Of a stretch of 38,306 bases of DNA, positions 14,919 through 23,622 are shown one piece after another. Numbering within the stretch: the stretch's first letter is position 1; every line of letters begins with the position of its first letter. Origin of the DNA: Rhodobacterales bacterium (GTDB taxonomy: Bacteria; Pseudomonadota; Alphaproteobacteria; Rhodobacterales; Rhodobacteraceae); NCBI GenBank assembly GCA_009993005.1, contig JAACUH010000079.1:1-38306 (forward strand), given 5' to 3'. Under the pieces are notes generated by a model that worked only from the letters and a program-made list of their open reading frames with translations, was not told where the DNA came from and ran no database searches. Made by a program: the position numbers and the translations under genes.

Positions 14919-16445
14919 ATGAACGCGCCCGCCCTGACATTCTCTTCTGACCAGGCCGAGGCCTGGGATGCCGTGGCGCTGGCCCTGCGCCAGGCCGGCG
15001 TGGACCTGGGCGACAGCCTGCTGATGCCGCCGCAAAGCGACGCGACCTCCGTCATGGCGGTGGTCGGCAAGGCGGGGTCGGGCAAGACGATGCTGCTGGC
15101 CGCCCTCTACCGCGCGCTCAAGGAAGCCGGGGTCGAGATCGTCTCGGGCGATTGGGAAGGCAAGCGGCGGCGCGACCGCAGAACGCTCGCGATCCTCGCC
15201 CCCACCAACAAGGCCGCGTCGGTGTTGCGAAATCAGGGTGTGCCGGCAACGACCATCCACCGCATCCTCTACACCCCGGTCTATGACCCGGAATATGAGA
15301 AGGTGGCGGAGTGGCTCGCGGGCCAGGGTGAGCGGCCGGTGATCGCCGGGCTGACCGACATCGCGCTCGACCGTGCTTTCCAGTCCTTTCAGGTCAATGC
15401 CTCGATCCCCGCGGCGCTCGCTTCGGCCGGGCTGCGGGGGTCGGATTTCATCACCGGCTGGAAGCGGCGCGAAGAGCCGCTCGACATCGGATTTGTCGAT
15501 GAAAGCTCGATGCTGGATGAGCGCCAATATGCCGATCTGCAAGAGATTTTTCCGACGCTTCTGCTGTTTGGCGACCCTGCGCAGCTGCCTCCCGTGCAAA
15601 GCACCGGCGCGATGGTGTTCGACAGCCTCCCCGCCCCGCGCAAGCTGACGCTGAGCCGCATCCACAGGCAGGATGCCGACAACCCGATCCTCGACCTCGC
15701 CCATGCGCTGGCCGATCCCGCGCTGGGGTTCGAGGATTTCGAGCGGATGATCGAGGAGGCCGCGCGACACGACCCGCGCGTGGTGGTGGCGCAGCGGGTC
15801 GAGGCCGATCTGATGGCGCGTTCGCCGGTGCTGGTCTGGCGCAATGCGACACGCATCCGGCTGATCCACGCCTTCCGCGCGGCCTTTGGCGCGCCCGCCG
15901 ATGCGCTGCTCGAGGGTGAGCCGCTCATCTGCGACGGGATCGAACTGCCGCTCAAGCACCGCAAGAAGCGGCTCGACCTCGAGGCGCGCGGGCTGATCAA
16001 AGGCGCACAGGTGATCTACCTCGGCCCCGGACGCAAGCCCGGCTTCTCGCGGCTGCATGTGATGGGCGCCGAGGACCCGCAGGTCAGCGCCGCGAGCATC
16101 GTCAAGATCGAGCATGAAGGCGACGCAGAGCCATTTGTCCCCTATGCCGCCAAGATGGGCGCGACATTCCTGCATGGGGCTGCGGTGACGATCCACAAGG
16201 CGCAGGGGTCGCAATGGGACACGGTGCAGGTCTTTGCCCCCGATATCATGGTGGCTGCGCGCATGGGCCGGGTCGAGGCCGGGCAGGCCTTGTGGAAGCG
16301 ACTGGCCTATGTGGCGATCACCCGGGCCGAGCGCGAATTGCGCTGGGTGGTGCGCCCGATGCTGGCCAAGCCGGCACGGGCGCTGGGGGTGGATGACCTG
16401 AGCGTCCCGGCGCATGCGCTGCAACTGACGGGAGAAGAGGAATGA
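14919..16445 (+). CDS. RecD-like superfamily 1 DNA helicase
   Basis: A 508-residue ATP-dependent helicase related to RecD/exonuclease V alpha and RecD2. Motifs in order: Walker A GKAGSGKT (50-57), Ia APTNKAA, II VDESSML, III FGDPAQLPPV, IV-V region including GAAVTIHKAQGSQWDTVQVF, and VI YVAITRAERELRWV. There is no RecB/RecC neighbour, so it acts as a stand-alone helicase of the AAA_30/UvrD_C_2 layout, probably in DNA repair or replication-fork processing. It starts 39 bases after luxI and overlaps the next gene by four bases (ATGA), so it is coupled to the dehydrogenase. Confidence 0.9.
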   Translation: MNAPALTFSSDQAEAWDAVALALRQAGVDLGDSLLMPPQSDATSVMAVVGKAGSGKTMLLAALYRALKEAGVEIVSGDWEGKRRRDRRTLAILAPTNKAASVLRNQGVPATTIHRILYTPVYDPEYEKVAEWLAGQGERPVIAGLTDIALDRAFQSFQVNASIPAALASAGLRGSDFITGWKRREEPLDIGFVDESSMLDERQYADLQEIFPTLLLFGDPAQLPPVQSTGAMVFDSLPAPRKLTLSRIHRQDADNPILDLAHALADPALGFEDFERMIEEAARHDPRVVVAQRVEADLMARSPVLVWRNATRIRLIHAFRAAFGAPADALLEGEPLICDGIELPLKHRKKRLDLEARGLIKGAQVIYLGPGRKPGFSRLHVMGAEDPQVSAASIVKIEHEGDAEPFVPYAAKMGATFLHGAAVTIHKAQGSQWDTVQVFAPDIMVAARMGRVEAGQALWKRLAYVAITRAERELRWVVRPMLAKPARALGVDDLSVPAHALQLTGEEE

Positions 16446-17170
16446 AGAGCATCATCGTGACCGGCGCCTCGAGCGGCATCGGGCAGGCCGTGGCCGAGCG
16501 GTTTCTGGATGCCGGCTGGACCGTCGGCCTGCTGGCGCGGCGCGCGGACCGGCTGATGGCAATGGCCGCGGGGCGGCCCCAGGCGATCGCCCTGCCCTGC
16601 GACGTCACGTCCGAGGAGGAGGTCACAGCGACATTCCTCGACTTTGTGGCGCACAAGGGCCGGCTCGATGTGCTGTTCAACAATGCGGGCATCTTTACCC
16701 CGCCGGGCATGATCGACGAGATCAGCCTGGCCGACTGGACCGCGGCGGTGGCGGTGAACCAGACCGGCATGTTCCTTTGCGCGCGGGCGGCCTTTGGCCT
16801 GATGCGGCGGCAGGCGCCGATGGGCGGGCGGATCATCAACAACGGGTCAGTGAGCGCGCAGGTGCCCCGCGAGGGGGCGGTGACCTATACAATGACCAAA
16901 CACGCGGTCACGGGGCTGACGAAGCAACTTGCGCTCGACGGGCGGGCCTTTGACATCGCCTGCGGTCAGATCGACATCGGCAATGCACGCACCGAGATGG
17001 TCGACGCGATGATCGAGCGCGAGGCCGCCGCCGGCCGGCCGGTGCCCCATACGATGGATGTGGGGCTGGTCACCGACGTGGTGCTGCGGATGGCCGAATT
17101 GCCCCCCGAGGCGAATGTGCTGTTCCAGACCATCATGGCGACCAAAATGCCCTTGGTGGGCCGAGGCTAG
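16442..17170 (+). CDS. Short-chain dehydrogenase/reductase
   Basis: A classical SDR of 242 residues. It has the cofactor motif TGASSGIG (7-14), the NNAGIF motif, a Ser in NNGSVSAQ and the catalytic pair Y149-x-x-x-K153 (YTMTK). The basic residues after strand 2 (ARRADRL) favour NADP(H), which is inference. GAAGAGG lies directly before ATG 16442, within the end of the helicase gene. It is convergent with ccr. The physiological substrate is unknown. It may be an acyl, sugar or polyol oxidoreductase. Confidence 0.9.
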   Translation: MKSIIVTGASSGIGQAVAERFLDAGWTVGLLARRADRLMAMAAGRPQAIALPCDVTSEEEVTATFLDFVAHKGRLDVLFNNAGIFTPPGMIDEISLADWTAAVAVNQTGMFLCARAAFGLMRRQAPMGGRIINNGSVSAQVPREGAVTYTMTKHAVTGLTKQLALDGRAFDIACGQIDIGNARTEMVDAMIEREAAAGRPVPHTMDVGLVTDVVLRMAELPPEANVLFQTIMATKMPLVGRG

Positions 17171-17229
17171 GGGGCTCTGCCCCCCGGCCCTGCGGGCCGC
17201 CCCCCGGGATATTTTTGGCCAAAAGATGA
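17168..17229 (+). repeat. GC-rich intergenic repeat, copy B
   Basis: Begins at the SDR stop codon: a GGGGC/GCCCC hairpin, then GGCCC-TGC-GGGCC, then a GGGATATTTTTGGCC and AAAAGATGAG tail. Same layout as copies A and C. Confidence 0.85.
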
Positions 17230-17246
17230 GGGGGGCGCGCACCCTG

Positions 17247-17270
17247 TTCATCTTTTGGCCCCAAATATCC
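17247..17270 (-). repeat. Inverted partial copy of the repeat tail
   Basis: Read on the minus strand this is GGATATTTGGGGCC followed by AAAAGATGAA, the tail of the repeat facing copy B. It lies on the ccr side of the SDR-ccr convergent gap, so the two tails can pair as a long hairpin and stop transcription from both sides. Confidence 0.75.
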
Positions 17271-17310
17271 TCGCCGAAGGCTCCGAAGGATCAACCAGCG
17301 CGCGGGCGGG

Positions 17311-18594
17311 TCAGAGTGCGGCGTCGAGCGCATCCTCCCAGGTGCGCAGGCCCGTGCGGGGCGCCTGGACGAGCACGGCCATATTGCCGGGCTTGTGTTC
17401 GTTGCGGCGCATCTTGGTATGGGCGGCGGGGATCTGGGCCCAGCCGAACACCTCGGACATGCAGGGGTCGAGGCGGCGTTCGAGCATCAGGTTGTTGGCG
17501 GCGCTCGCCTGTTTGAGGTTTGCGAAATGCGAGCCCTGCACACGTTTCTGGTGCATCCAGAGGTAGCGCGCGTCGAGCGTGAGATTGTAGCCGGTGGTGC
17601 CGGCGCAGATCACCACCATGCCGCCACGTTTGACGAGCAGGGTCGAGACCGGGAAGGTCGCCTCGCCGGGGTGTTCGAACACCAGATCGACGTTCACGCC
17701 CTTGCCGGTGATCTCCCAGATCGCCTTGCCGAAGCGGCGCGCCTCCTTGATCCAGGCTGCATATTCGGGCGTGTTGACCGTGGGCATCTGGCCCCAGCAT
17801 TTGAAATCGTTGCGGTTGATGACGCCCTTGGCGCCCAGCGACATGACGAATTCGCGCTTGCTCTCGTCGCTGATGACGCCGATCGCGTTGCCGCCTGCGG
17901 TGTTGATGAGCTGGATCGCGTAGGAGCCGAGCCCGCCAGAGGCGCCCCAGACCAGCACATTCTGCCCCGGGCGCAGCTCATGCGGCTTGTGGCCGAAGAG
18001 CATCCGGTAGGCGGTGGCCAGCGTGAGCGTATAGCAGGCGCTTTCTTCCCAGGTCAGGTGCTGGGGGCGGCGCATGAGTTGCTGCGACTGCACGCAGGTG
18101 AACTGGGCAAAGGAACCGTCCGGTGTCTCGTAGCCCCAGATGCGCTGGCTTTCCGAAAACATCGGATCGCCGCCGTTGCATTCCTCGTCGTCGCCATCAT
18201 CCTGGTTGCAATGGATGACCACCTCATCGCCGACCTTCCAGCGCTTGACCTTGTCGCCCACGGCCCAGACGATGCCCGCCGCATCAGAGCCCGCGATGTG
18301 GTATTCCGCCTTGTGCACGTCAAAGGGGCTGATCGGGATGCCGAGGCCGGCCCAGACGCCGTTGTAGTTCACACCCGCCGCCATCACCATGACCAGCACC
18401 TCGTCGCTGGCGGGGCGCGGCACGTCCACGACCTCGATCTGGAAGGCCTGTTCGGGCTCGCCATGCCGTTCGCGGCGGATCGTCCAGGCGTGCATCTGCG
18501 CAGGGACATGGCCGAGCGGGGGCATCTCGCCCACCGCGTAGAGGTCTTTTTTCGGCGCAGTGCGGCTGTCGGTCTTTGTCTGGTCGAGGGCCAT
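17311..18594 (-). CDS. ccr: Crotonyl-CoA carboxylase/reductase
   Basis: Ccr reductively carboxylates crotonyl-CoA to ethylmalonyl-CoA with NADPH and CO2, the hallmark step of the ethylmalonyl-CoA pathway for acetyl-CoA assimilation. The 427-residue medium-chain reductase closely resembles Rhodobacter sphaeroides Ccr as I remember it. Landmarks are KKDLYAVGEMPPLGHVP, VIHCNQDDGDDEECNGGDPM, the NADPH-binding VLVWGASGGLGSYAIQLIN and FEHPGEATFPVS. The start MALDQTK is chosen over longer readings because GGAG lies seven bases before it and it matches the known start. A GCAATATTGC palindrome lies 80-90 bases upstream. It is convergent with the SDR and followed upstream by an acyltransferase gene on the same strand. 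Confidence 0.97.
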   Translation of the reverse strand: MALDQTKTDSRTAPKKDLYAVGEMPPLGHVPAQMHAWTIRRERHGEPEQAFQIEVVDVPRPASDEVLVMVMAAGVNYNGVWAGLGIPISPFDVHKAEYHIAGSDAAGIVWAVGDKVKRWKVGDEVVIHCNQDDGDDEECNGGDPMFSESQRIWGYETPDGSFAQFTCVQSQQLMRRPQHLTWEESACYTLTLATAYRMLFGHKPHELRPGQNVLVWGASGGLGSYAIQLINTAGGNAIGVISDESKREFVMSLGAKGVINRNDFKCWGQMPTVNTPEYAAWIKEARRFGKAIWEITGKGVNVDLVFEHPGEATFPVSTLLVKRGGMVVICAGTTGYNLTLDARYLWMHQKRVQGSHFANLKQASAANNLMLERRLDPCMSEVFGWAQIPAAHTKMRRNEHKPGNMAVLVQAPRTGLRTWEDALDAAL

Positions 18595-18672
18595 CTGGGT
18601 CTCCATCAGCGGTGTCCTGTCATGCCGCGGCGCAGAATCACCGGGCTTTGACGCATGGATAACCAATGCCTG

Positions 18673-18685
18673 CGCAATATTGCAA
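18673..18685. promoter_or_regulatory. GCAA/TTGC dyad upstream of ccr
   Basis: CGCAATATTGCAA contains the 10-bp palindrome GCAATATTGC (18674-18683), about 80-90 bases before the ccr start. A related dyad lies in front of mcl2 (33476-33490) and TTGCGCAA lies in front of ecm (20218-20225). Confidence 0.45.
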
Positions 18686-18710
18686 TAGCCTGAATGCTAG
18701 TTTTGTAACT

Positions 18711-20108
18711 TTATTGCTTTGCAGTCGCAGAAACTGCCGCCTCACCAAAGTGATGCGCGATGGAATTGGCGTAGAAGGCGAGGATATCGGGCGCATCGGC
18801 GCTCAACTCCAGCGATGCCTCCGGCCCGTTCACAAGGCCGCGCACCCGCAGAAGCGGCAGCGCCTCGGCGACAATGGCGGCGGCGTCGCCGCGCGGCAGG
18901 GTGACGCCGGCGGCGGAGAGCGTGGTCATGCCGGTCGCCACCGTCTCGCACAACGTCGCGCTATCGCCCCCCTGCCCCGCCAGCAGCGCGCGGGCGACCA
19001 GCGGGACAGGCAGCACCGGCATCACCGCGCGCACCCGCGCCATGAGTTCGGCCGCGACCGCTTCGGTCGGGTCGCCCGACTGGCCCAGGCTGTCGCTGAT
19101 CAGGGCCTCGCCCAGCGACAGAGGCCGGCCAAAGCTGACCGTGGCGCCGCCGAACCCCTTGAAGCGGCCGGTCAGGCGGCTCCACAAATGGGCGAAGAGG
19201 CCGCCCAGCACGGTGAAAAGCGGCGGGCGGAACCGCCGCACACCCGATTTGTCGGCCGCAATCAGGAAGCGGTCTTCGAGAATGCGGTCGTAGTTCAGCG
19301 CGACAGGGACGAATACCACCTCGCGGCCGGCGGGGTCGAAGCCTGTGACGATATAGTTGAGCAGCCCCAGTCGGGGCGGGGCGAGGTGGCCGTCCAGGCT
19401 CAGCCCGCCTTCGGGGAACACGGCCTGGGTGACGCCGCCTGCCGTCGCCATCTGCACGTAGCGCGCCAGCACCTTGCGGTAGAGCGCACCGCGCGACCGG
19501 CGGCGGATGAAGAACGCCCCCATCGCGCGGATCACCCAGGACAGCGGCCAGACCCGCGCCCATTCGCCCACCGCATAGGACAGCGCCCCTGCCCGCGCGG
19601 CGAGGTAGGTCACCAGCACATAGTCCATGTTCGAGCGGTGGTTCATCACGAAAACCACCGCCGCCTGGGTGTTCACCCCGTCGAGGATATCGCGGTCAAA
19701 GGCGCCGATGCGCACCTGATACAGGCTGCGCGACAACCATCGCGCAAGCCGCGTGCCGATGGTGAAATAGGCGGTGGCAGAGAATGACGGCACGATCTCG
19801 CGCGCATAGCGGCGGGCCTGCTCAAAGGCGACGTTTTCGGGAACGTTGTTCGCGGCGGCATGTTCGACGATGGCCTGCGTGACCTGCGGGTCGTAGATCA
19901 GCCGCTGGATCATGTCATAGCGGCGCGCGAGCTTGAACGGTGCGATCGGCTGACGCAGGCGGGTGTTGAGCCGGGCCACCGCGCGCTCCATCCGCTTGCG
20001 AAAGAACCAGCGGACCGAGGGAAACAGGAAATGCGAGGCGAACGTCACCGCCGCAAAGAGCAGGATCAGGACAAAGGCCCAGAGCGGCAGTTGGATGGTC
20101 TGCGTCAT
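18711..20108 (-). CDS. PlsB-like glycerol-3-phosphate acyltransferase
   Basis: A 465-residue membrane-associated acyltransferase. An N-terminal hydrophobic helix (LPLWAFVLILLFAAVTFASHFLF) is followed by the PlsC/PlsB catalytic core: block I NHRSNMDY (HX4D), block II GAFFIRRRS, block III FPEGGLSLDGHL and block IV VFVPVALNYDRI. These suit acyl transfer to glycerol-3-phosphate or lysophospholipid in membrane lipid synthesis. It is about half the length of E. coli PlsB but matches shorter alphaproteobacterial forms. ATG 20108 is preferred over TTG 20117. It lies 100 bases upstream of ccr on the same strand and is divergent from ecm, so it may share a promoter region with both pathway genes. Confidence 0.85.
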   Translation of the reverse strand: MTQTIQLPLWAFVLILLFAAVTFASHFLFPSVRWFFRKRMERAVARLNTRLRQPIAPFKLARRYDMIQRLIYDPQVTQAIVEHAAANNVPENVAFEQARRYAREIVPSFSATAYFTIGTRLARWLSRSLYQVRIGAFDRDILDGVNTQAAVVFVMNHRSNMDYVLVTYLAARAGALSYAVGEWARVWPLSWVIRAMGAFFIRRRSRGALYRKVLARYVQMATAGGVTQAVFPEGGLSLDGHLAPPRLGLLNYIVTGFDPAGREVVFVPVALNYDRILEDRFLIAADKSGVRRFRPPLFTVLGGLFAHLWSRLTGRFKGFGGATVSFGRPLSLGEALISDSLGQSGDPTEAVAAELMARVRAVMPVLPVPLVARALLAGQGGDSATLCETVATGMTTLSAAGVTLPRGDAAAIVAEALPLLRVRGLVNGPEASLELSADAPDILAFYANSIAHHFGEAAVSATAKQ

Positions 20109-20169
20109 GGCGGCCAAGGTGACAGGCTTGCTGCGCGAGGTAAATCCTCACATGCCGCAATGCAGCGAA

Positions 20170-20198
20170 TTGACACTTGCCTAAAATGTCCGGTAGAG
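20170..20198 (+). promoter_or_regulatory. Possible ecm promoter
   Basis: TTGACA (20170-20175), a 17-base spacer and GTAGAG (20193-20198). The -35 is perfect and the -10 is weak. TTGCGCAA (20218-20225) would then lie in the transcribed leader, 12 bases before the ecm start. Confidence 0.45.
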
Positions 20199-20237
20199 AC
20201 GATGTGACGTAATTTTCTTGCGCAAAGGTGAGACGCC

Positions 20238-22196
20238 GTGACCAAAGACCAGCCCTGGCTTTTTCGCACCTACGCCGGCCATTCGACCGCTGCGGCGTCC
20301 AACGCGCTCTATCGCGGCAACCTCGCAAAGGGGCAGACCGGGCTGTCGGTGGCGTTCGATCTGCCGACGCAGACCGGCTATGACAGCGACCACCTGCTGG
20401 CGCGTGGCGAGGTCGGCAAGGTCGGCGTGCCGGTCTGCCATCTGGGCGACATGCGCGCGCTGTTCGACGCCATCCCGCTCGACCGGATGAACACCTCGAT
20501 GACGATCAACGCGACGGCCCCCTGGCTGCTCGCGCTTTATGTCGCGGTGGCCGAGGAACAGGGGGCAGAGATTGCGGCGCTGCAAGGCACGGTGCAGAAC
20601 GATATCATCAAGGAATACCTGTCGCGCGGAACCTATATCTGTCCGCCCGCGCCCTCGCTGCGGATGATTACCGATGTCGCGGCCTGGACGCAGGTGCATT
20701 TGCCGAAATGGAACCCGATGAATGTGTGTTCCTACCATTTGCAGGAGGCCGGCGCGACGCCGGAAGAAGAGCTTGCCTTTGCGCTCGCCACCGCCTGCGC
20801 GGTGCTCGATGATTTGCAGGGCAAGGTGGCGGCCGAGGCCTTTCCGGCGATGGTCGGGCGGATTTCGTTCTTTGTGAATGCGGGGATCCGTTTTGTCACC
20901 GAGATGTGCAAGATGCGCGCCTTTGTCGAATTGTGGGACGAAATCTGCCGCGACCGCTATGGGGTCGAGGATGCGAAATACCGCCGGTTCCGCTATGGCG
21001 TGCAGGTCAATTCGCTGGGCCTGACCGAACAGCAGCCCGAAAACAACGTCTATCGTATCCTGCTGGAAATGCTGGCGGTGACGCTGTCCAAAGACGCCCG
21101 CGCGCGGGCCGTGCAATTGCCCGCCTGGAACGAGGCTTTGGGCCTGCCGCGTCCCTGGGACCAGCAATGGTCTTTGCGGATGCAGCAAATCCTGGCCTAT
21201 GAAACCGACCTTCTGGAATATGGCGATCTGTTCGCGGGCAATCCGGCCGTGACGGCCAAGGTCGAGGCGCTCAAGTCCGGGGCGCGGGCAGAGCTGGCGC
21301 AGATCGACGCGATGGGCGGCGCGGTGCAGGCGATCGGCCACATGAAGGCGCGGCTGGTGGACAGCAACGCCGCGCGCATCGCGGGGATCGAGGCGGGCAC
21401 GACCACGGTGGTCGGCGTGAACCGCTGGCAGGCCGGCGAGGCATCGCCGCTCACGGCCGGCGACGGGGCGGTGATGCAGGCCGACCCTGCCGCCGAGGCC
21501 GACCAGCTTGCGCGCCTCGCCGCGTGGAAAGAGGCCCGCGACGGCGCGGCGGTGGCGGTGGCGCTGGGCGCGCTGCGCGACGCCGCGCGGGACGGCAGCA
21601 ACATCATGCCGCCTTCGCTCGCCTGCGCGCGGGCGGGTGTGACGACGGGTGAGTGGGCGGATGTGATCCGCGCTGTCTTTGGCGAATACCGGGCGCCGAC
21701 CGGGGTGAGCGACGCCCCCTCGAACCGGACCGAGGGGCTCGACGAGATCCGCGCGCAGGTTGATGCCCTGGCGCGCCTGCTGGGGCGCAGGCCGCGTTTC
21801 GTGATGGGCAAGCCGGGGCTCGACGGGCATTCCAACGGCGCAGAGCAGATCGCATCGCGGGCACGCGACTGCGGGATGGAGATCAGCTATGACGGGATCA
21901 GGCTCACGCCCGAGGCCATCGTCGCCGCCGTCGCCCGCGACGGGGCGGATGTGCTGGGCCTGTCGATCCTGTCAGGCTCGCACATGCCGCTGGTGGCCGA
22001 TGTGATGGCGCGGATGCAAGCGGCCGGGCTGGGCCATGTGCCGGTGGTCGCGGGTGGCATCATCCCTGAGGAGGACGCGGAGCAATTGCGCGCGCTGGGT
22101 GTCGCGCGGGTTTATACCCCCAAGGATTTCGAATTGAACCGGATCATGGTGGATATCGTCGCACTGATCGGGACCCAGGCTGTCGCGGCGGCCTAA
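20238..22196 (+). CDS. ecm: Ethylmalonyl-CoA mutase
   Basis: A B12-dependent mutase that converts (2R)-ethylmalonyl-CoA to (2S)-methylsuccinyl-CoA, the step after Ccr. The 652-residue protein has the methylmalonyl-CoA mutase-type TIM barrel (YAGHSTAAASNALYRGNL, GLSVAFDLPTQTGYDSD) and a C-terminal cobalamin domain with the lower-ligand motif DGHSNGAEQI near residue 530 and later LSILSGSHMPL. Ecm lacks the separate small subunit of Mcm, consistent with a single gene here. The start is GTG 20238, with AAGGTGAG upstream. It is divergent from the PlsB-like gene and 1.6 kb from ccr, and the two are classic partners. MeaB and the epimerase are not in the window. Confidence 0.95.
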   Translation: MTKDQPWLFRTYAGHSTAAASNALYRGNLAKGQTGLSVAFDLPTQTGYDSDHLLARGEVGKVGVPVCHLGDMRALFDAIPLDRMNTSMTINATAPWLLALYVAVAEEQGAEIAALQGTVQNDIIKEYLSRGTYICPPAPSLRMITDVAAWTQVHLPKWNPMNVCSYHLQEAGATPEEELAFALATACAVLDDLQGKVAAEAFPAMVGRISFFVNAGIRFVTEMCKMRAFVELWDEICRDRYGVEDAKYRRFRYGVQVNSLGLTEQQPENNVYRILLEMLAVTLSKDARARAVQLPAWNEALGLPRPWDQQWSLRMQQILAYETDLLEYGDLFAGNPAVTAKVEALKSGARAELAQIDAMGGAVQAIGHMKARLVDSNAARIAGIEAGTTTVVGVNRWQAGEASPLTAGDGAVMQADPAAEADQLARLAAWKEARDGAAVAVALGALRDAARDGSNIMPPSLACARAGVTTGEWADVIRAVFGEYRAPTGVSDAPSNRTEGLDEIRAQVDALARLLGRRPRFVMGKPGLDGHSNGAEQIASRARDCGMEISYDGIRLTPEAIVAAVARDGADVLGLSILSGSHMPLVADVMARMQAAGLGHVPVVAGGIIPEEDAEQLRALGVARVYTPKDFELNRIMVDIVALIGTQAVAAA

Positions 22197-22414
22197 AACA
22201 TCCAGACGCTACGGCAGAAACCGTTTACGAAACGATGCCTGCAATTGAAATGACTGGCGGAAATTCGCCATTCAAGGTATTATTTGCGACATCGGCTCTG
22301 CCTGCGGGCGAAAAGCATTGCACTTTAGTCTGCGCCGGAACAGTTTTATCTGGTGAATGGGTATCGGGTGTGTCTATCAGAACCGAACTTCAATTTCGGA
22401 AATGGAGAACTCCT

Positions 22415-22732
22415 TTGGACCTCAACAGCATGTCGCGTAGCGAACTGATGAAACTGCGGGCGAATGTTGACAAGGCGCTCGCCTCGGTTGCCGAACGCGA
22501 ACGCAAGGCCGCGTTGGACGCGGCCGAACGGGCGGTGGCCGAACACGGCTTTACGCTGTCGGAACTGACCGGCCTGAGCGGCCGCAAGGGCGCGCGGGGC
22601 AAGCCGAAATCAGCGCCGAAATACCGCAATCCCGCAAATGCGGATGACACATGGTCGGGCCGCGGACGCAAGCCCGGATGGGTGCGCGAGCTTGAAGCGG
22701 CTGGTAAATCCATTGCGGATTGTGCCATCTGA
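22415..22732 (+). CDS. H-NS family nucleoid protein (HvrA/Spb-like)
   Basis: A 105-residue histone-like protein. The N-terminal coiled-coil oligomerisation region (DLNSMSRSELMKLRANVDKA onward) is followed by a basic linker (SGRKGARGKPKSAP) and the C-terminal DNA-binding core, YRNPANADDTWSGRGRKPGW, of the H-NS/HvrA family. HvrA and Spb tune photosynthesis or nitrogen genes in Rhodobacter, so a global silencing or light/redox role is possible. It starts at TTG 22415 with GGAG seven bases upstream; no ATG fits, and a reading from 22235 would add an unrelated leader. The 218 bases upstream are AT-richer than their surroundings and look like a long regulatory leader. Confidence 0.9.
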   Translation: MDLNSMSRSELMKLRANVDKALASVAERERKAALDAAERAVAEHGFTLSELTGLSGRKGARGKPKSAPKYRNPANADDTWSGRGRKPGWVRELEAAGKSIADCAI

Positions 22733-22828
22733 CAGGCCGGTGCAGGCGTGTGATCGCATGCGGGCGCCCCTGCGTCCGGATGCAGCCTTGCGCCACGTCC
22801 ATGATCCAGAACACCAGGAGCCACCCCC

Positions 22829-23533
22829 ATGACCATCCATATCGGTGCAAGACCCGGCGACATTGCCCCCACGGTGTTGATGCCAGGCGACCCCTTTCGC
22901 GCGCGCTGGGCGGCAGAGACCTTTCTCACCGACGCGGTCTGCGTCACTCAGGTGCGCGGGATGCTGGGCTATACCGGCACCTGGAACGGGCACCGGGTCA
23001 CGATCCAGGGGTCGGGGATGGGGATGCCGTCGCTGTCGATCTACGCCAACGAGCTGATTCGCGACTATGACGCCCAGACGCTGATCCGCATCGGGTCCTG
23101 CGGCGGGATGCAGCCGCAGGTGGGCATCCGGGACGTGATCCTGGCGATGACCGCGTCAACGCTGTCCACGCCGTCGCGCGGCATTTTCCGCGAGCTCAAC
23201 TTCGCGCCCTGTGCGGATTACGGGCTGCTTGCGGCCGCGCATCAGGCGGCGCAGGCGCAGGGCGTGAAGACGCATGTCGGAGGGATCTATTCGTCGGATG
23301 TGTTCTATGACGAACGCCCCGACCTCAACGAGCAGATGATTCGGCACGGCATTCTGGGGGTGGAGATGGAGGCGGCGGAGCTCTACATTCTGGCCGCCCG
23401 CTACGGCCGTCGCGCGCTGGCGGTGTTGACGGTGAGCGACCACCTGATCACCCAAGAAGCCCTGCCCGCCGAGGACCGCGAGCGCAGCTTTGGCGATATG
23501 GTGCATATCGCGCTGACCGCGGCCTTTGCCTGA
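22829..23533 (+). CDS. deoD: Purine nucleoside phosphorylase, DeoD type
   Basis: A 234-residue phosphorylase that cleaves purine (deoxy)nucleosides with phosphate to free base and (deoxy)ribose-1-phosphate. Diagnostic segments are [18 protein letters not shown], the phosphate-site [17 protein letters not shown], the nucleoside-site [10 protein letters not shown] and [20 protein letters not shown] carrying the catalytic Asp of the SDH motif. AGGAG lies eight bases before ATG 22829. The nucleoside-type ABC importer elsewhere in the window could supply its substrate, but they are 12 kb apart. Copy C of the GC-rich repeat follows the stop. Confidence 0.95.
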   Translation: MTIHIGARPGDIAPTVLMPGDPFRARWAAETFLTDAVCVTQVRGMLGYTGTWNGHRVTIQGSGMGMPSLSIYANELIRDYDAQTLIRIGSCGGMQPQVGIRDVILAMTASTLSTPSRGIFRELNFAPCADYGLLAAAHQAAQAQGVKTHVGGIYSSDVFYDERPDLNEQMIRHGILGVEMEAAELYILAARYGRRALAVLTVSDHLITQEALPAEDRERSFGDMVHIALTAAFA

Positions 23534-23545
23534 CAGGTGAGGGCG

Positions 23546-23607
23546 GAGGGGGGCGCTGCCCCCCGGCCCTGCGGGCCGCCCCCCGGGATATTTGAGGCCA
23601 AAAGATG
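23546..23607 (+). repeat. GC-rich intergenic repeat, copy C
   Basis: Twelve bases after the deoD stop: GGAGGGGGGC/GCCCCCC hairpin, GGCCC-TGC-GGGCC, then a GGGATATTTGAGGCC and AAAAGATGG tail. It fills the convergent gap between deoD and sdhB. Confidence 0.85.
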
Positions 23608-23622
23608 GGGGGGGTGCCGCCC

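Noticed and set aside
17395-18651. + strand ORF opposite ccr
   Set aside because: Shadow of ccr, with no recognisable domain and atypical composition.
18595-18666. 24-residue N-terminal extension of Ccr
   Set aside because: The ribosome site and known Ccr starts support MALDQTK at 18594.
22235-22414. 60-residue leader fused to the H-NS protein
   Set aside because: The family start fits TTG 22415 with GGAG upstream, and the leader has no family similarity I can see.
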